Shown here in pieces: positions 1 to 10,772 of a stretch of DNA of 64,000 bases. The notes below the pieces were generated by a model, which saw only the letters and a program-made list of their open reading frames with translations, did no database searches and was not told where the DNA came from. This stretch comes from Plasmodium malariae. Taxonomy: Eukaryota; Apicomplexa; Aconoidasida; Haemosporida; Plasmodiidae. The position numbers were made by a program, and so were the translations under genes. Position 1 is the stretch's first letter, and each line of letters begins with the position of its first letter. Location of the stretch: assembly GCF_900090045.1 (NCBI RefSeq), contig NC_041787.1, positions 434,001 to 498,000 of the forward strand, read 5' to 3'.

Positions 1-450
1 AATAAAAATTATCCTCATTCTTCATTTCACTTTCATTATTGTCTTCTTTTTTCATATTTTTTATTTTTTTTCTTGGAGGTAACATAGTTGTATAATCCGT
101 AACTGCAACAGAACTCGTATCTACTACTACATTATTATTTTTATCATAATTGTTATTACCATTATAATAATCATTATTACTACCACTAATGTTACCATTA
201 TTATTGTTACTAGTAGAATGTATTTTTTTTTTTTTTTTTTTTTCTTTTTTTCCCCTTTATCATTTATCCTTATTTTTTCCTCTTTGATGTTATTTAATTT
301 TTCCTTTAATTCACATTCCAAATCATTAAATTTCACCTTTTTTTTCTTTCTATAAATAGGTTTATTATCATCACTACTTACCTTTTCCATCCTATTTTTC
401 TTCTTTAATAACTTCTCATTTTTTTTTTTTTTAATTAAATTATCAGTCAT
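1..450 (-). CDS. Unidentified basic protein, 5' part only, frameshifted
   Basis: Product not recognised. The start is the ATG at 450 (context GGAAATGACT), and the gene runs off the left edge. The first ~70 residues are Lys-rich, with a stretch that looks helical (FNDLECELKEKLNNIKEEK). After a poly-Lys run coded by the A-tract at 223-243, the original frame turns into an implausible Ile/Val/Met string and stops at 127. The next frame instead reads IHSTSNNNNGNISG, then Asn/Tyr-rich sequence, then VAVTDYTTMLPPRKK, and stays open to position 1. That is normal Plasmodium coding sequence, so I infer a one-base indel in the homopolymer: a sequencing error, a real mutation or slippage. The gene is otherwise probably intact. 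The coding call is fairly sure; the function is unknown. Confidence 0.6.
223..243. repeat. Poly-T (A21 on the coding strand) at frameshift
   Basis: An uninterrupted run of 21 T on the + strand, followed by C and seven more T. It encodes poly-Lys in the gene at 1-450 and is where the reading frame changes. Confidence 0.9.
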
Positions 451-1460
451 TTCCGGAGACCACTTTTTCCCTATATTTATTTTTTTTTGGTTTGTCGTTA
501 AGACGTTTTACAACTTTCCTAATATCATAAAATTTATTCGGTAATTTTTTTTTTTATTTTATTTTTTTTTTTATTTTTACGTAATAAACTTCATAATATC
601 TCTCATATGCACATGTATGAGTATAGTGTACTTATATAAAATACATAAATTTGTATGATGTATAAATAACACTCAGCGCTGTAAATTAAATGGTAATATT
701 GGCACAATTTCTGCTAAAAAAACAAAGTCACAGCATATTTAGGTATACATGTATATAGGTGTACACGTTTATAGGTGTAAATGTATATGGGTATATATAA
801 GAATATAGGTATATATAAGAATATAGGTATGTAAGTGTGTATTTATTACATATAAGCATGCTCCACGAAGATCAATTCATATATATATGTTTAATTACAC
901 CTTTATAACAATAAATGATTTAGAATTATTAAGCATAAAAATGATACAATACGTACTTTGCCTTCGTTATATACGCGTACATAATAGTGTACATATAATA
1001 TATATATATATGTTTAAATAAGTACGTGCACACATATGTCAATAAGGTAATGTAATGATAATAGCGACTTCCTTAAAAAGGTGCTTCTAAAATTTTAAAA
1101 TTTCTTAAATGAACGAAAAGAATTAAAAGCAAGCGTAAAAGAAAGCGCTTACATAAATAACTACGTATCATATAATTTCTCAAAATGGGAAAATTGTACG
1201 TATCTTATAATTTATGTAAAAAATGGATTTAAAATGAAAATCGTATAAAATGAAACAAAACTCATGCATAACATTATTCTATATTAAAAAAAAGAAAAAA
1301 GAAAAAAACATTAAAATACAAGTATGAATTGTACGTAGAAAGGGGGATGATATTAAGCATATGTTTTATGTAAAATTTATTTATATGAAAATATGTATTT
1401 TTAAACAGAAAAAAAAAAAGGTTCAAAATCATTATAAACAAAAAAAAAAAAGGAAAAAAA

Positions 1461-1494
<34 letters not shown>

Positions 1495-3783
1495 TACATA
1501 CATTTAAATACATTATATATATAATTAAATACGTAGCACTTTGCGATAAAGTGTATATGTGTTTTACTTCATCTATTTTATAATTTATGTACAAATATAT
1601 ATATATTTACATATATAAATCTTGCATACTTCATACATACTTAGGGGAAATTCATATTTATTTATGATTTTACAAAGGCTCATGGGTACTTTACAAATGT
1701 TCTTTAATAAACCCTTACAAGTATGCGTTATATAAAATCGTAAATATATAATTACAACAATAAAAATGGATGAGTAAAAGGAAAACAAGTTTTGTAATAA
1801 TGAAAGAAACATATTAAAAGAAACTGTGATAAGTGAATATATTTTATTATACATGTATACATATTTATATGTATGTAAAAATATGTTACAATATTTAAAA
1901 AAGAATTACTTAAATTTTAACACATTTTTTAAAAAAAAAAGAGTACTATTACTCAAACAATGGAAAAATTTACATGTTATTATGAATATGCTGATAAAAG
2001 AAATATTATTATACAGTAAATTAAAAAAAAAAAAATAAATACACAAGAAAAACATAAAAGAAAAAACAGTACACGTTTTTCTTTTTTACTTTTTTGTTTT
2101 TGTTCTTTCTTTTTTTTTTTATGTATTCTTCGTTTTATTTTTTTTTTTTTTTTTTTCATTTCACGTGTTTGTATTTATTAGTATCGAAAAAAAAAAAAAA
2201 AGGAAATGCCAAAGAATAATTAGAGGAACACTCAATAATACAATTATTAATATAGGAAAAATTTCATATGTTATTATTGATAGCATAGCAAAAAAAAAAA
2301 AAAAAAAGAAATGAAAAGAAAAGAAAAGAAAAAAAGGTAAAAACATACGTCTTTTATTATTTCTTGTGGAAACCTTTTATGAATAATATATTAAAATGCA
2401 AAACTAGAAAAACTTCATAGTTACCTCCAAGAGAAAAAAAAATTTTATGCAAATGATATTTAGTTTCCTACTATTTTTTATGAACCTACACAGACGCTAC
2501 AAATATTTTTAACGCACAATGCTTGTGAAATTTAATTATTCTAAATTATTATATTTTTTAAATTATAATCTTTCACTTAATATGTTTTATATCTTTAATA
2601 GCTCTTTTTATTCAATTTATTTTTTAAATAATATATGTATAGTGTAGTTTATAATTTTTGTTGAAAGAAAGAAAACTAATTTTGTAGTCTGTGTAATTGG
2701 ATGTTCTATATGCTTGACTCGTGTTAAACTTTTAAACAAAAAAAAAAAAAAAAAAAAAATTAACGCATTTCCAATATAATTGATGCATTTTTAAATGTTT
2801 TTTATTTTTCATATGCCATCCTTTAAGAAAAAACAGAAATTAAAGGGAATCAAAAAATAGTTATAATCTTTTAAATATGTAAAATATAAATGAAATTTTT
2901 TTTTTTTTTGATTTATCGAAGGACAAAAAAATATAGGCAGAAATATATATATATATATATACAAAAGACCTCTTTTTTTTTTTTTTTTTTTTTTTGCTTG
3001 AATTTTTACCTGTAAAAGATGCAATTTTAACTACGAATAATTCTCCAAAAAAAAAAAAAAATTTCTTAATATCCATATAATGAAGATCATCAACTTAAAT
3101 CTGATGTATAAAAATATGTAGAAGAAAAGAGAATAAAATGTTTCAAAGAAAAAGAAAAATATGTGTTCATAAATTTTTTAAGCAGTTCACTTTGAATCAA
3201 AATGTGTATGTAGTATTATGTATATATGTATGTATTTATATTGGCATAAGTACATTATGCATATAAATTAAATGTAATACTAAGATGCCTATTTAACATA
3301 TTCTCAATATATAAGATGTTTAAGCTAATAAATTCCCATTATGACTTAAATTGAAATCGATATAAATAATAAATTATAATTATTTTATAGTCACTAATGC
3401 ATAAACAATATATTATTTTAATTCTCTAGAAAGGAAAAAAAAAAAAAAGATAGCTAGATATTTTTTATTAGTTTTAAAAAATTGCAGCTATATTTACAGA
3501 AGATAACAACGTATTAATAACAAGTACAACTTGTCGATATATAAACCATACGTATTTATGTTGAGAAAATTTATACATAAATAGATATACATATAATACA
3601 TGCTTATATATAATATAAATATATATATGTTTAATTCCCTTTATGAGATTCTTCCTCCGTTGCAATATCTGGGCCATTTATTATTTTTTTTTTTATTATT
3701 AAAAAAGTTTGTATATCAATTTATATAACAAATGTAACTAGCCATATTTTTAATTCCATTCTTCTTGAATTTCTTTTGTCTTT
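451..3783. other. Long non-coding stretch
   Basis: About 3.3 kb with no convincing gene. It holds many A/T runs (for example 1454-1478, 2141-2157, 2737-2758, 2974-2994), short (AT)n and dense stops in all frames. It should include the promoter and leader of the gene ending at 450 and the 3' region of the gene at 3784-4741. A slightly GC-richer island at 690-1255 has short open stretches on both strands, but I could not chain them into a gene. Confidence 0.6.
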
Positions 3784-4741
3784 TCATTTTTTTATTAAGT
3801 TACCAATTAATGACTCCATTTGTTCTTTCTATAAATTAAAATGAAAATATATTTAAAAAACTGAGTAAAAAAGTATATTATAAAACAAAAATGCGTAAGG
3901 GTATATATAAATATATAAGCATAAATATAAATAGAAACATAAAAAATAATATAATCAAAATTGAATCATCCGACGATGTAAACTTTTTTATACATGAATA
4001 AAGATTTATTGAAAATAAAAAAAGACAGCCATATATGTGATTCATTTATTTATACTTGCTTAGTAGAGTAATCCATGAAATACTTATTTGCAGACAGATT
4101 CTATTATTTTTTTTGTGAAAAAATGTATGATAAGTAACAAATATATGTGTACGTGCTTATGTAACACACTTAAAAAAAAAAAAAAAAAATTTTAATTGTG
4201 ATATTTTTTAATATATAACCTTTCTAAAATAATTTTGAATTTTATTTTTCTCCATTTTTCTATTGTTTTCTCTGAAATGTAACATATATAAATTAAATAT
4301 ATTGTTTCCTTATCTGCATATTAAAAGAAATGAAGAATAATTATAATGCTGCAAAAAGCAAAATACTAATTTTTTTTGTCTTTAACATTTCTTTAACTAA
4401 ATCATCATTTAAGAGTGACTCCGTGTAGAAGACGTTAATTACAGAATAAGGCGGCTCGTTCTAAAATTTTCCATTATATACATATATATATATATATTAT
4501 TATTTAATATAAGTATTTAACAAAAAAAAGTAAATTTATAAATACATGCCACAAGTGCTTAGTAAAATAAGGAACAAAACAAAAGGAAAAGAAGCAATAT
4601 GTTTCATTTTACCATATCTCTGTCTATTTGCATAAATATGACATTTTTATCATTAATTTCACCATTTTCTTTTATAAATGTATGACTTAATTGAAAAGAC
4701 AACAGACATAGTAAAATTGAAAGCATAATTTTTTTCATCAT
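3784..4741 (-). CDS. Small secreted protein, five exons (reconstructed)
   Basis: Product not recognised. Exons read on the minus strand: 4741-4613, 4460-4387, 4271-4220, 4100-4056, 3828-3784. Every junction is GT..AG and the phases agree (0, 2, 0, 0), giving 345 nt and a 114-residue protein. Exon 1 begins MMKKIMLSILLCLLSFQLSH, a textbook signal peptide. The rest is hydrophilic with no further membrane segment: NEPPYSVINVFYTESLL in exon 2, ENNRKMEKNKIQNYFRK in exon 3, NLSANKYFMDYSTKQ in exon 4, and KEQMESLIGNLIKK then TGA in exon 5. A soluble protein of the secretory pathway is inferred. Exons 1, 2 and 4 are the surest. The donor of exon 2 (GTTAAA) has an alternative 20 bases on, and a further 3' exon is possible. 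The exons are too short for ORF-based calling. Confidence 0.5.
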
Positions 4742-5223
4742 TTTTACTATTTTTGAAAATTTTATATGAAAATATGAAAAAAAATATATATATTCCAAAT
4801 ATAATGTTATGAATAATTTTACTTCGGTGAATAGTAATTATATAAAGATAACACAAAAAGTTTGGAGAAAAATTATTTGTTCTGTAAATTTATAACTATA
4901 GGATAATCTATTGGTTTACGTAAACGTGAATTGATGTACATATATCATTTGAATTGAAGATTCATTTTTTTTTTTTTTTTTTCACAAATTTAAGATAACT
5001 ACAATATTTATTTTAAGCATATATATTTTTCCTAAGTTAAAAAAAAAAAAAAAATTATTTTTAAACAGATGATAATTTTTTGTAATATTATTTAAATCGT
5101 CATATTGCAAATCTTTTACAGAAGAATAGCATCATGTAAAATACATGTTTTTATTTTATTTTATATTATTATTATTATTATTTTTTTTTTTTTTTTTGTT
5201 GTTGTGTATCTACTCATTTTTTC
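4742..5223. other. Non-coding spacer
   Basis: Upstream region of the secreted gene that starts at 4741. It contains A/T runs and no feature I can support. Confidence 0.5.
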
Positions 5224-5957
5224 CTATTTTATCTTTTGCATTACTATCTTGCAGTTTTGTTGATTTTTCTGTTTTGTTTTTTTTTTTTATTTCATCATTT
5301 TTTTATTTGGTCAGTTTTTAATTATATCTCTGATTATATCAACTATTTATTTGTTCTATTATTTCATTATTTTTTCATTTAATTTGATATTGTGCTATCT
5401 CTTTTGCATTTTAAGTTATAATGCCGTTTTTCTTATTATTTTTTTTTTTTTTTAATATTTGCCCTGTAATAGCTTACAAGTGTTGGCAAGATGACGCAAC
5501 GAATATTCCTGAATTGTTGTAAAAACTCATTTAAAAAATGGAACATGAGTGAAATAACATAAAATAAAATAAATAAATGGACATGACTCTCGGAAATCTA
5601 AGTTTTTTTTTTTTTTTTTTTTTTTTTGTTTGTGCGTTTTTACAAATTCGCAAATTTACAATAAGTCATCTTAATAAAAATTTTTTTTTCGTTTCATTAA
5701 AGAAAAAGAAAAATATGACATTCACGATATTTCATTTTTAATTTATAAAAAGTATACCTTAATGTTCTCAGTAATTTCTTAAAGGAAAAATGACATAAAA
5801 TAAGAAAAATAATTGGTAAAATAAATGGGAAGCAATGAGTAAAAGGATAAAGAACAAGATAAACAAGTTTACAACCAAATAAAAAAGACAATTTACCATG
5901 TTTTATGAAAACCGACACACATACATACACATGTGCATATTCATTACTATTAATATT
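5224..5957 (-). CDS. Candidate small multi-exon gene, incomplete model
   Basis: A chain of short, coding-like minus-strand segments with good splice signals. 5957-5897 reads NINSNEYAHVYVCVSVFIKH and has donor G|GTAAAT. 5777-5758 reads EITENIK when joined, with donor AAG|GTATAC. 5669-5644 reads MTYCKFAN. A segment begins at 5597 and reads LFPR onward. 5517-5487 has a strong acceptor (CAATTCAG) and donor (GTAAGC). A last exon begins at 5268 after ACAAAACAG and can end at 5224 or 5210 depending on phase. Phases agree through the first three exons, but the later joins have more than one solution and the first coding exon is not located. No product is recognised. It may be a real gene, or a run of chance splice-like sites in the upstream region of its neighbour. 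Confidence 0.27.
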
Positions 5958-6318
5958 CTTTAAAATAAAAAAAAATCCCTTAATAAAGCTAACGGTTTAA
6001 AAAGAGTCTATACTGAGAAAAAGCGAAAAAAAAAAAAAAAAAAAAGGATCATTCCACGTTTTTTAAAAAAATGCATGTTCTAGAGCTATAAAAAAACATC
6101 CAAAATTTTTCTCTGTTTATACAGAATTCACATTATATATGAAAAAAAAAAAAAAAAAAAAAATTAATAGAAAATTCATGAAACACATCTTCTGTTTTGA
6201 TTATTTAAAAAAAATTTTAAATTATTAGTTAATAGTCTTTAATTTGTACGAACTTACAACCGATTTCACATTTTTAAAAATCGAATAAGTATATATAAAT
6301 ATACATACAAATATACAA

Positions 6319-6366
<48 letters not shown>

Positions 6367-6501
6367 GCGCTCCTATACATATTTAAGGTCTTTTCCGATT
6401 TGTAAAAATATATGTTAAAAATTCTCGATTAAACAATATAGCATTTTAATATATTTTCCCTGCTCATTCTCTCATTTGTTTAAAAAAAATTGTAATTAAA
6501 A
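5958..6501. other. Spacer with (AT)n microsatellite
   Basis: Probable divergent promoter region between the minus-strand candidate and the gene starting at 6502. It includes poly-A runs and an (AT)20 tract at 6323-6362. Confidence 0.6.
6323..6362. repeat. (AT)n microsatellite
   Basis: About 20 uninterrupted AT units ending 140 bases upstream of the ATG at 6502. A likely polymorphic marker. Confidence 0.9.
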
Positions 6502-7985
6502 ATGTCTGATCCACAAGTAAGTATGAATCGAAAATTTAGCTGTCCAACTATTGATAATCCTGAACTTAAAAATAAAAAAAAAACAAGATTAATTCGATTG
6601 AAAAATGGGCACTACAGGAGAATAGTTGATATATCAAACATAGACAAATTAGATATATTACCTATATCATGCACTTTTGCTTGTCCCTCACCTAGACAGG
6701 AAGAAAAAGGTGTGTTAATTGAATATAAAATTGCTAGAAGAAAATTTTTACAAAATGCTGCAAATTATTTTGAATTACTTTAAATTACTATCAATTGTTG
6801 TAAATTTTTGTGAATTATTGTAAATTTTTTTTTTTTTTTCAATTTTTATCCCTGCACGTTTTACAATTCCATGCTTTATTTAAAATATATTATTTTTTTA
6901 ATGATTAATTTTTTTTAATTTTTAATTGTTCACGTTGCTGATGGTTCACTTTGCTAATTTACTCTTTTATGTGTTAGTTTTGTTTATATATTTGCCTTCT
7001 AAAGTGTTCATTTTTTCTACATTTTTTACATTTTTAATGTTTTTTACCTTTATCACATACAGAGGAAAAAAAATCAACAGAATCTCAAAATAGTAAAAGC
7101 TCAAAAGAGGATAAAATGAGTAATAATTCACTAACGGATGAAAGATATTGTATTGATGTAATCGAGGAAAAATCAGAGGGCGTTCACACTATTGGGACTA
7201 TTTCCGACCTTTCCATTACTCGAACCAGCATGAAAAGTATAGAAAATGTATCCTTGAAAGTGCAATCTGAATTTGACGAGGAGGAATTAAACCAGGAAGA
7301 AGTCGAAGAAGAATATGCGAATTCGGAAGAAGAGGAAGAAGAAGTGGAACAGGAACAGGAGGAAGAAGAATTGGAACAGGAACAGGAGGAAGAAGAATTG
7401 GAACAGGAAGAGGAAGAGGAAAAGGAAGAGGAGGAAGAAGAAGAAGAAGATGATGATGACGAAGACTTTTTGGATGAAAAAAAGGAAGAAAATGTGGAAG
7501 TACCACCTGAGGAAAAAACATTAATAGCACCATCAAAAACATTAATGAAAGGAACAAAAACAAATATTTACTTTTTATCAAATAAAGAAATGGTTCAGGC
7601 TTTAATGTGCTATAACTATAAATGTAATGCTGTAGTATTTGAAAAAGATACATTTTTAAGGTACTTATATATGAAATCTATCAATAATATCATATTAAAT
7701 GAACGCATGATTGAGCAATTGTGTAAACAGGAAAATTTAAAATATGTCTTAGCAAGTAATTCAATTGTTGTTGAATCTACGGATTTTCTTAAACCCCTTA
7801 TTATTGAATTTGAATCATCAATTTCTAAAAAGGTTTTTGTAAATCATATAAAATATACTGCACAAAATGAAATAGATATGAACAAATTCAGCGAATATTT
7901 TGATGAACTTCATCCGAATGAAAAATTACGTCTCAGTAAAGTCGAAAGATTTCACTCCCTCAATGTGATAGCCACGAACAACTAG
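6502..7985 (+). CDS. Conserved-looking acidic protein, two exons, function unknown
   Basis: Not recognised. Exon 1 is 6502-6709 and ends CCTAGACAGGAAGAAAAAG before GTGTGT. Exon 2 is 7063-7985, after ATACAG. The phase-1 join restores one frame and gives 376 residues. The open frame that carries on past 6709 is intron read-through. The N-terminal ~70 residues are basic with a Cys pair (FSCPTIDN, SCTFACPSP). Residues ~135-205 are nearly pure Glu with imperfect nine-residue repeats (LEQEQEEEE). The C-terminal ~150 residues look globular (KTNIYFLSNKEMVQALMCY, LNERMIEQLCKQENLKYVL, HPNEKLRLSKVERFHSL). There is no signal peptide or membrane span, so a cytoplasmic or nuclear location is likely. Structure confidence is good; function is unknown. 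Confidence 0.75.
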
Positions 7986-8836
7986 CATATAAATTTCTCA
8001 ATGTATATTCTTTACCACGTAGAATATACATATAAATATATATATATGTGTGGGTGGATATAAAAACGCTGACTGGACACAATGCTTGCTCGTATGCATA
8101 TGTTTGTGTATATAAACAAATGTCCGTATATAGCTGCCTATGTATTTACTGTGCATTCCTGAACATCTGCAATTCTTGCATTATACATAACCTTTCTTGC
8201 ATTTAAATTCAAACTTTGTTTTTTTGTGTACACACGAAGTTACTAACATATTAAACTTGTACCTCTCTCTAACATTTTAACTGCTTTAAAATTAAGAAGA
8301 AAAATGCAAAATAGCAAAACATAACAAAATGAAGCATAATAGACCAAAATAAAGCAGATCAACACAAACAAAATATCAGCAGAGCAAGAAAAAATAATCT
8401 GTCTCTACTTCATATCTGTGTGTACTATTTTTAACCTTTTTATTGTTTTATGCGACAAAATTACTTGCTTTTTTTATAATTCATTTTATTCATTCTTGTG
8501 TTCATTTTTTTTTTTTTTTTTTTTTTGATAGGTATTTTCTTAATTCTCTTCATTTCGTTTTTACAATTATTTATTTGTTTTTTAGTAAACTTTGATATGT
8601 ACTTTTATGTACACATACAAATGCATATGTTTGTATGTATGTAAACACTCCCAGGTCCTTTTTTCCTTTTTTTTAGAATGACATTCGATTATTTATTTTT
8701 TGTTAAATTAATTATGTTTATGCCTTCCGTTTCATTGGACTTTTTATCACTTTTAATTACACTCTTGTTTCACTTTTATGTATATATATAAATATATATA
8801 TATTTTTTTTTTTTTAATAATTTTTAAAGTATAAAC

Positions 8837-8867
<31 letters not shown>

Positions 8868-9209
8868 GTATAAATGACTTTCAATAATTATACTTATTTC
8901 AAGCATAAATACAACTACAGTAGTTTAAGATTCACGTTATCAATTTTTAGTAATAGAGAAATGCCCTAATTATTATTATGGTTTGAGGTATTTTCAGTAT
9001 AGTACAATATACACAAGCATATACTGTAAAATGTAAAAATAAAATAATAATGTGAGATATAAGTCCTTGAATTAAACAATTAACATTTTTAAGTATGACA
9101 AAAGGATAGAACATTTTTCTGTTCAGAATATTTATGTTGCAACTGATAAGCTGTGAATTACTGTTTGTTATAATGTACTATTAATAAACATGTTTTTCTT
9201 TAAAAAGTC
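7986..9209. other. Non-coding stretch
   Basis: 3' region of the gene ending at 7985 and upstream region of the RRM gene. It contains short tandem AT and GTAT motifs and an A-run of roughly 27 bases near 8838-8865. No gene seen. Confidence 0.6.
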
Positions 9210-10224
9210 ATGAGAATTTTGAAAATACTTATAATTTTCCTACATCTAATTCGTTCTTATATCATTAAGAAGGTAATCAGTAAAAAAAATAAAATTCATG
9301 TTAGACCAAAAAAAAAAAAAAAAATACGACATGTGCATTATGCAATGTTGTCGTCTATATATATATGTATATACATATATGTGTATATGAATATTTACTT
9401 GGGTGAAATATTTCTTTTCCTGTAAAGAATAACGACCGCTTTAAAGAACACAATCAGTGCGATATTGCACAAAAATGCTACCAGTACACACACGCAAATA
9501 ATAATGTGCTCTCGAATAATACATATAACTGTGGGCCAAAAATAAAATAAAACAGTTTAAAATATATTTGTCTATTTATAATTTTACTTAGCTAAAATGG
9601 GAAGAAGAACAATTGCATAAGAAAAGGTTTCAGTTATATAGAACGAGATATTTCCGAAAATTTAAAACAATGCCATATGTTAGAGATTCGGGGGAAAATC
9701 ATATAAAAGAATTAACAAGAGAACGAGTTAGGCTTAGCAAACACACAACAAATTCAATAACACGCGGAGCAAATTTTTTGTTTATATGCAATTTGGATAA
9801 TCGCTTATCGTCTAGAGATGTTACCCATTTTTTTAATTATTTTATTGGAATTGACATGTGTATAGCAAGGATAAAAAAAAACAGATTCACAGGTTTGTTT
9901 TAGCACTAAATGATAAACTATTTTGCCTTATTTCATCGCGTTGTTTATGCATTTTTTCTGAATATTTTTCGTTTATCCTTTTCCCAATTTAGCTTCTCAC
10001 TTTCGCTCATTTTTACCGCTCCTTTTTCACCCCCCTTTATAGGCAGAAATATAGGACATGGAATTTTAGAATTTAAAAAGGCAGAAGATGCAACATTAGT
10101 TTTGCTAAATTATCAGGGAATCAAGTTGGGGCAAAAAAACATAATTTTAACAGAGGCATTTAAGAATGAACATTTGAAACAAAAAAAACACATATGCAAT
10201 ATCATCCAACCTGGAAGGCAATAG
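9210..10224 (+). CDS. RRM-type RNA-binding protein with hydrophobic leader
   Basis: The last two exons are clear. 9592-9892 follows CTTAG, starts LKWEEEQLHKKRF and ends ...RFT plus G. 10043-10224 follows TTTATAG, starts RNIGHGILEF and ends at TAG. Joined, they form one RRM: an RNP2-like LFICNL, an RNP1-like RNIGHGILEF, and a closing ALVLLNYQGIKLG-type helix and strand (here TLVLLNYQGIKLG). The 5' end is less certain. An exon at 9210-9272 (MRILKILIIFLHLIRSYIIKK, donor AAG|GTAATC) and one from 9428 (NNDRFKEHNQCDIAQ) fit, but the donor closing exon 2 is weak and a second frame there is also open. If the leader is right, the protein enters the secretory route, perhaps to the apicoplast. If not, it is an ordinary nuclear or cytoplasmic RRM protein. 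Confidence 0.65.
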
Positions 10225-10530
10225 AAATTATTACATATACAATATATGCGTATGACACAAGCTCCTACATATATTAAATATAAAATAACGCAGTAGTTAA
10301 AAAACAGAAAAAGATATCACAATTAAAAAAAAAGAAATATGTTCTGAAATATAATGAAATACCGCTTATCAATATTAAAGATGAGGAAGGTAATCCCAAT
10401 TCATGAAAAATGATTTATATTTTTAAAACAGTAAGATAAAATATATAACACGACGCAAAAAAAAAAAAAAAAAAAAAAAAATTATAAACGAACTGAACTG
10501 TAAATAAATAAGAGCTAAGGGGAAAAAGCC

Positions 10531-10582
<52 letters not shown>

Positions 10583-10772
10583 TTAGTTACAACATTTTTG
10601 TTTTCGTATTTTCCTATTTTTTTTCGTCATTTTCGAAATATATTCATGCGGATAAAAATTACATATGGATTCTCATTTATATCAATTTATATATTGCATT
10701 TTATTGCATTTTATTTCATTTTATTTTAATTTTTTTTTTTTTTTTTTTTCCGTTTACTCTTTCCCCATTTTA
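10225..10772. other. Convergent intergenic region with (AT)n
   Basis: Lies between the 3' ends of the RRM gene (+) and MiaA (-). It contains an A-run near 10458-10480, an (AT)n tract at 10539-10579 and a T-run before the MiaA stop. No gene seen. Confidence 0.7.

Noticed and set aside
690..1255. Possible + strand gene (MVILAQFLLKKQ at 690, then short open pieces to 1255)
   Set aside because: A first exon and a second piece can be joined, but later phases clash with stops and acceptors lack pyrimidine tracts. It lies where the upstream region of the gene at 1-450 is expected.
1274..1854. Hydrophobic minus-strand frames rich in Tyr, Ile and Phe
   Set aside because: They are translations of (AT)n and poly-T tracts.
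2161..3076. Phe/Lys homopolymer frames
   Set aside because: They depend on long A/T runs and have no splice signals or domain character.
7216..7653. Minus-strand Leu/Pro-rich frame
   Set aside because: Antisense of the Glu repeat in the gene at 6502-7985.
9613..9903. Separate small gene starting at 9613
   Set aside because: The codon at 9613 is TTG, not ATG. The frame continues upstream to an acceptor at 9591 and downstream by splicing at 9892, so it is an internal exon of the RRM gene.
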